Shown here in pieces: positions 61,769 to 64,000 of a stretch of 64,000 bases of DNA. Position 1 is the first letter of the stretch, and each line of letters starts with the position of its first letter. Both the position numbers and the translations under genes were made by a program. Origin of the DNA: Agmasoma carcini (nom. nud.) (lineage: Eukaryota > Microsporidia > Thelohaniidae); the NCBI GenBank assembly GCA_029232285.1, contig JAOXFI010000014.1:1-64000 (forward strand), written 5' to 3'. Under the pieces are notes generated by a model. That model ran no database searches, was not told the origin of the DNA, and saw nothing but the letters and a program-made list of their open reading frames with translations.

Positions 61769-64000
61769 ATGGACACTTTAGAAAAAGCTTTAAGAGAGAT
61801 TGCTAATGATTTATCATTAGATTATAATGATCTTTATCAAATGATTAAAGAAAATATTGATCCTAATGACTCTAACATACTTTATAACTTATCAGAATAT
61901 CTATTTTCACTTGCTGGATACTCTCATTTTGATAATATTTCTATAATATTAGAAAATTATAAATCATTTTTAATATCTAAGACAGAAAATAACAAATTTA
62001 TAAAATATGTCATTCCTTCTAAGCCTAAAATAGTTTCTAATGAATTTTTAGCAGTCCCAAGTCATATTAAGCAATATTTTTCATATCACAACTTTAATTT
62101 GGTACAAAGTAAAGTATTTGATGATGTGTACAATAATGATACTAATTTATTAATAAGTGCACCAACAGGCTCTGGTAAAACAGATATAGCCTTTCTCAGT
62201 GTCCTTAGATGTCTAAAACATAAAAATACAAGAATTATATATGTTGTACCTATGAAAGCACTGGCTAGTGAAGTTTATTCAAATTATGTTAGATTATCAA
62301 AAATATCAAATATTCTTAAGCCTATAGAGTACACAGGTGATACTAACACTAATTATAAAGAATTAGCCGAATCTAACATAATCATATGCACTCCAGAGAA
62401 GTATGACGTAGCCACTCGTCAATTATCAAGTATTTTAAATAAAATTGATCTTTTAATAATAGATGAAATACACATATTAAATGATGAAAGAGGTCCTACA
62501 ATAGAGTCTATTATTATGAGATTGAATAGAAATATAGAAAAATTTCAAAAACCAGTAAGAATACTTGGACTTAGTGCCACCATACCTAACTATATTGATA
62601 TATCTAAATTTTTAAGGGCTAAACACTATCACTTTGGTGATGAATATAGAGCTACACCATTAAATTTAAGTTTAATAGGTTTTAAAGAGGGCTGCAATGA
62701 AGAAATGAACTTTTTACTGGAAGAGGTAGCAAAAATAGTCAAAATAGGAAAGCAAGCCTTAATATTTGTTCATTCTAGAAATAAAGCACAAAGGATGGCA
62801 AATTATATAGAAAGTAAGCTAAGAATTAACTGCAAAGGTCATCATGCTGGTCTTCCTAGAAGTAAAAGATTAGAAATTGAAGATTTATTTAGGAATGGCC
62901 TTATTGATGTTATAGTATGTACTTCTACCTTAGCTTGGGGTGTTAATTTACCAGCTTATTTAGTAATAATTTATGGTACTGAATATTATCAATCTGGTAT
63001 TTGCACTGATATTTCAATTTTAGATATTTTTCAAATATTTGGAAGGGCTGGTAGAGTAAAATATGATAAAGAAGGGTTTGGAGTGTTAATAACTAAATCT
63101 AACAAAATTTCAAAGTTTCTTAAGCTATTTAAAGAGGATATTGAATCTAATTTATTAAAGAAAAAAGATGAAATAATATTAAGTGAGATTTGCTTATATA
63201 ATTGCAATAGAAGAAATGAAATAATGGAAATGTTTAGAAATAGTTTTTTGCTTGTTAGAATGAGAAAAAGAAAAATATTTTATAATATTTATAAGGAGAA
63301 TGTTGGTCAATATTTAGAGAGGGTTATAGAGAATACGATAGAACATTTAAGAGATAATAATTTAGTGATAATAAGAGATGATTTGATAATACCGACTGAG
63401 ATTGGTATGATATGTTCTAAGTTTTATATAAATGGAGATTCATGTGCTAGTATATTAGCATCTGATACAAGTTTATTAAGATCAATATTTAGTTGTAAGG
63501 AATTTTCTAATATTTTGATTAGAGAAGAAGAGATGGTTATATTACAAGATTTAAGTAGTGATGATATTAATGATACTGTAGATAAGATGATGGTATTAAT
63601 TAATTATCATATAAAGGAGTGTTTAGATAATGTAAGGGGTCATAACTTAGGGCAACGTGATGAAGGACGGCGTGATATAACTAATAATGTGAACAATAAC
63701 CTATCAATCAATAGCTTACTATCAAATATTACAATATCACCTTCAATTAGTCTAAATTATTCACTATTTTGTGATTTAAATTATATTTTAGAAAATTTAG
63801 AAAGATTTTTTAGTTTTCTCATTGAACTTTTTATTTATAAAAAGAGTTTTTTAAGTCTAAAAGAAATTTTAGAATTAGAAAATATAATTTTTAAGAAAAA
63901 AGGACTTAAAAGCATAGGAAAGATAGAAATTTATGATTTAGGTGTGTTTATACGCCTTAAGATACATTCTAACGATCATTTTGTGTTAATAATAAGAAAA
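61769..64000 (+). CDS. Ski2-like RNA/DNA helicase of the Brr2/Slh1/Mer3 group, 3' end outside window
   Basis: 744 codons are present and the frame is still open at the window end. Helicase motifs are in order: I APTGSGKTD (about 132-140), Ia VVPMKALASE, Ib CTPEKYDVATR, II IDEIHIL, III SATIP, then IV FVHSRNKAQRMA. Motif V is CTSTLAWGVNLPA and VI QIFGRAGRVKYDKEG. TPEKYDVATR and LAWGVNLPA are typical of the Brr2/ASCC3/Slh1/Mer3 group. A winged-helix and a Sec63-like part probably follow. Whether it is the spliceosomal Brr2 (two cassettes) or the others depends on the missing end. The ATG follows TTTAAAAAAATTTTGTTTAAAAAAACTT. Confidence 0.9.
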   Translation, partial: MDTLEKALREIANDLSLDYNDLYQMIKENIDPNDSNILYNLSEYLFSLAGYSHFDNISIILENYKSFLISKTENNKFIKYVIPSKPKIVSNEFLAVPSHIKQYFSYHNFNLVQSKVFDDVYNNDTNLLISAPTGSGKTDIAFLSVLRCLKHKNTRIIYVVPMKALASEVYSNYVRLSKISNILKPIEYTGDTNTNYKELAESNIIICTPEKYDVATRQLSSILNKIDLLIIDEIHILNDERGPTIESIIMRLNRNIEKFQKPVRILGLSATIPNYIDISKFLRAKHYHFGDEYRATPLNLSLIGFKEGCNEEMNFLLEEVAKIVKIGKQALIFVHSRNKAQRMANYIESKLRINCKGHHAGLPRSKRLEIEDLFRNGLIDVIVCTSTLAWGVNLPAYLVIIYGTEYYQSGICTDISILDIFQIFGRAGRVKYDKEGFGVLITKSNKISKFLKLFKEDIESNLLKKKDEIILSEICLYNCNRRNEIMEMFRNSFLLVRMRKRKIFYNIYKENVGQYLERVIENTIEHLRDNNLVIIRDDLIIPTEIGMICSKFYINGDSCASILASDTSLLRSIFSCKEFSNILIREEEMVILQDLSSDDINDTVDKMMVLINYHIKECLDNVRGHNLGQRDEGRRDITNNVNNNLSINSLLSNITISPSISLNYSLFCDLNYILENLERFFSFLIELFIYKKSFLSLKEILELENIIFKKKGLKSIGKIEIYDLGVFIRLKIHSNDHFVLIIRK

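Overview
The window looks like nuclear DNA of a microsporidium or a close relative. It is very AT-rich. Nearly all genes are intron-free, and many are shorter than their yeast or human counterparts (RFC1 552 aa, TSR1 496 aa, LIG1 587 aa, SEC24 662 aa, CAP-D2 895 aa). Several neighbouring genes are separated by only tens of bases. Most true starts have an AAAATTTTT-like block within about 15 bases of the ATG. The species cannot be named from this alone. No rRNA, tRNA or CRISPR array was found.

Layout: 0-6.9 kb is almost gene-free. It holds Tc1/mariner and Merlin (IS1595-like) remnants, simple repeats and one small homeodomain gene. 6.9-11.4 kb is a gene block: a coiled-coil kinetochore-like protein, RNase P subunit POP4, TAF12, RFC1 and a NOT2-type CCR4-NOT subunit. 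12-19.2 kb has two small two-helix membrane proteins, an RNase PH-fold protein, GPN1 and TSR1, separated by repeats. 19.2-23.8 kb is repeat and Merlin debris. 23.8-29.5 kb is compact: TRAPPC4, UBA2, RAD16, an E2F protein and MED18. 29.5-37 kb is a transposon graveyard. 37-41 kb has V-ATPase subunit G, a multi-BRCT protein, a MED22-like protein and an unknown. A Merlin element with matching ends and an 8-bp target-site duplication lies at 41.4-42.4 kb. 43-52.4 kb has GlyRS, an unknown, condensin CAP-D2 and DNA ligase I. 54-64 kb has SEC24, a 59-aa protein with a ubiquitin-interacting-type motif, a SNARE-like tail-anchored protein, SWD2, a FYRN/FYRC protein, a SUZ12/VEFS-like zinc-finger protein, signal-peptidase subunit SPC2 and the start of a Brr2/Slh1-type helicase that runs off the window.

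Functionally the genes are housekeeping. They cover replication and repair (RFC1, LIG1, RAD16, BRCT protein), transcription (TAF12, MED18, MED22-like, NOT2, GPN1, E2F, homeodomain), chromatin (SWD2, FYR protein, SUZ12-like), RNA and ribosome processing (POP4, exosome-like, TSR1), secretion (SEC24, TRAPPC4, SNARE, SPC2), chromosome segregation (CAP-D2, Spc24/25-like) and translation (GlyRS).

The most interesting points are: the SUZ12-like gene beside FYR-domain and SWD2 genes, with its promoter and start region tandemly duplicated; the 9-bp and 11-bp divergent gene pairs; the 59-aa UIM-like microprotein; the R-x-S-L cluster in condensin; the Merlin insertion; and a dispersed repeat family of unknown type.
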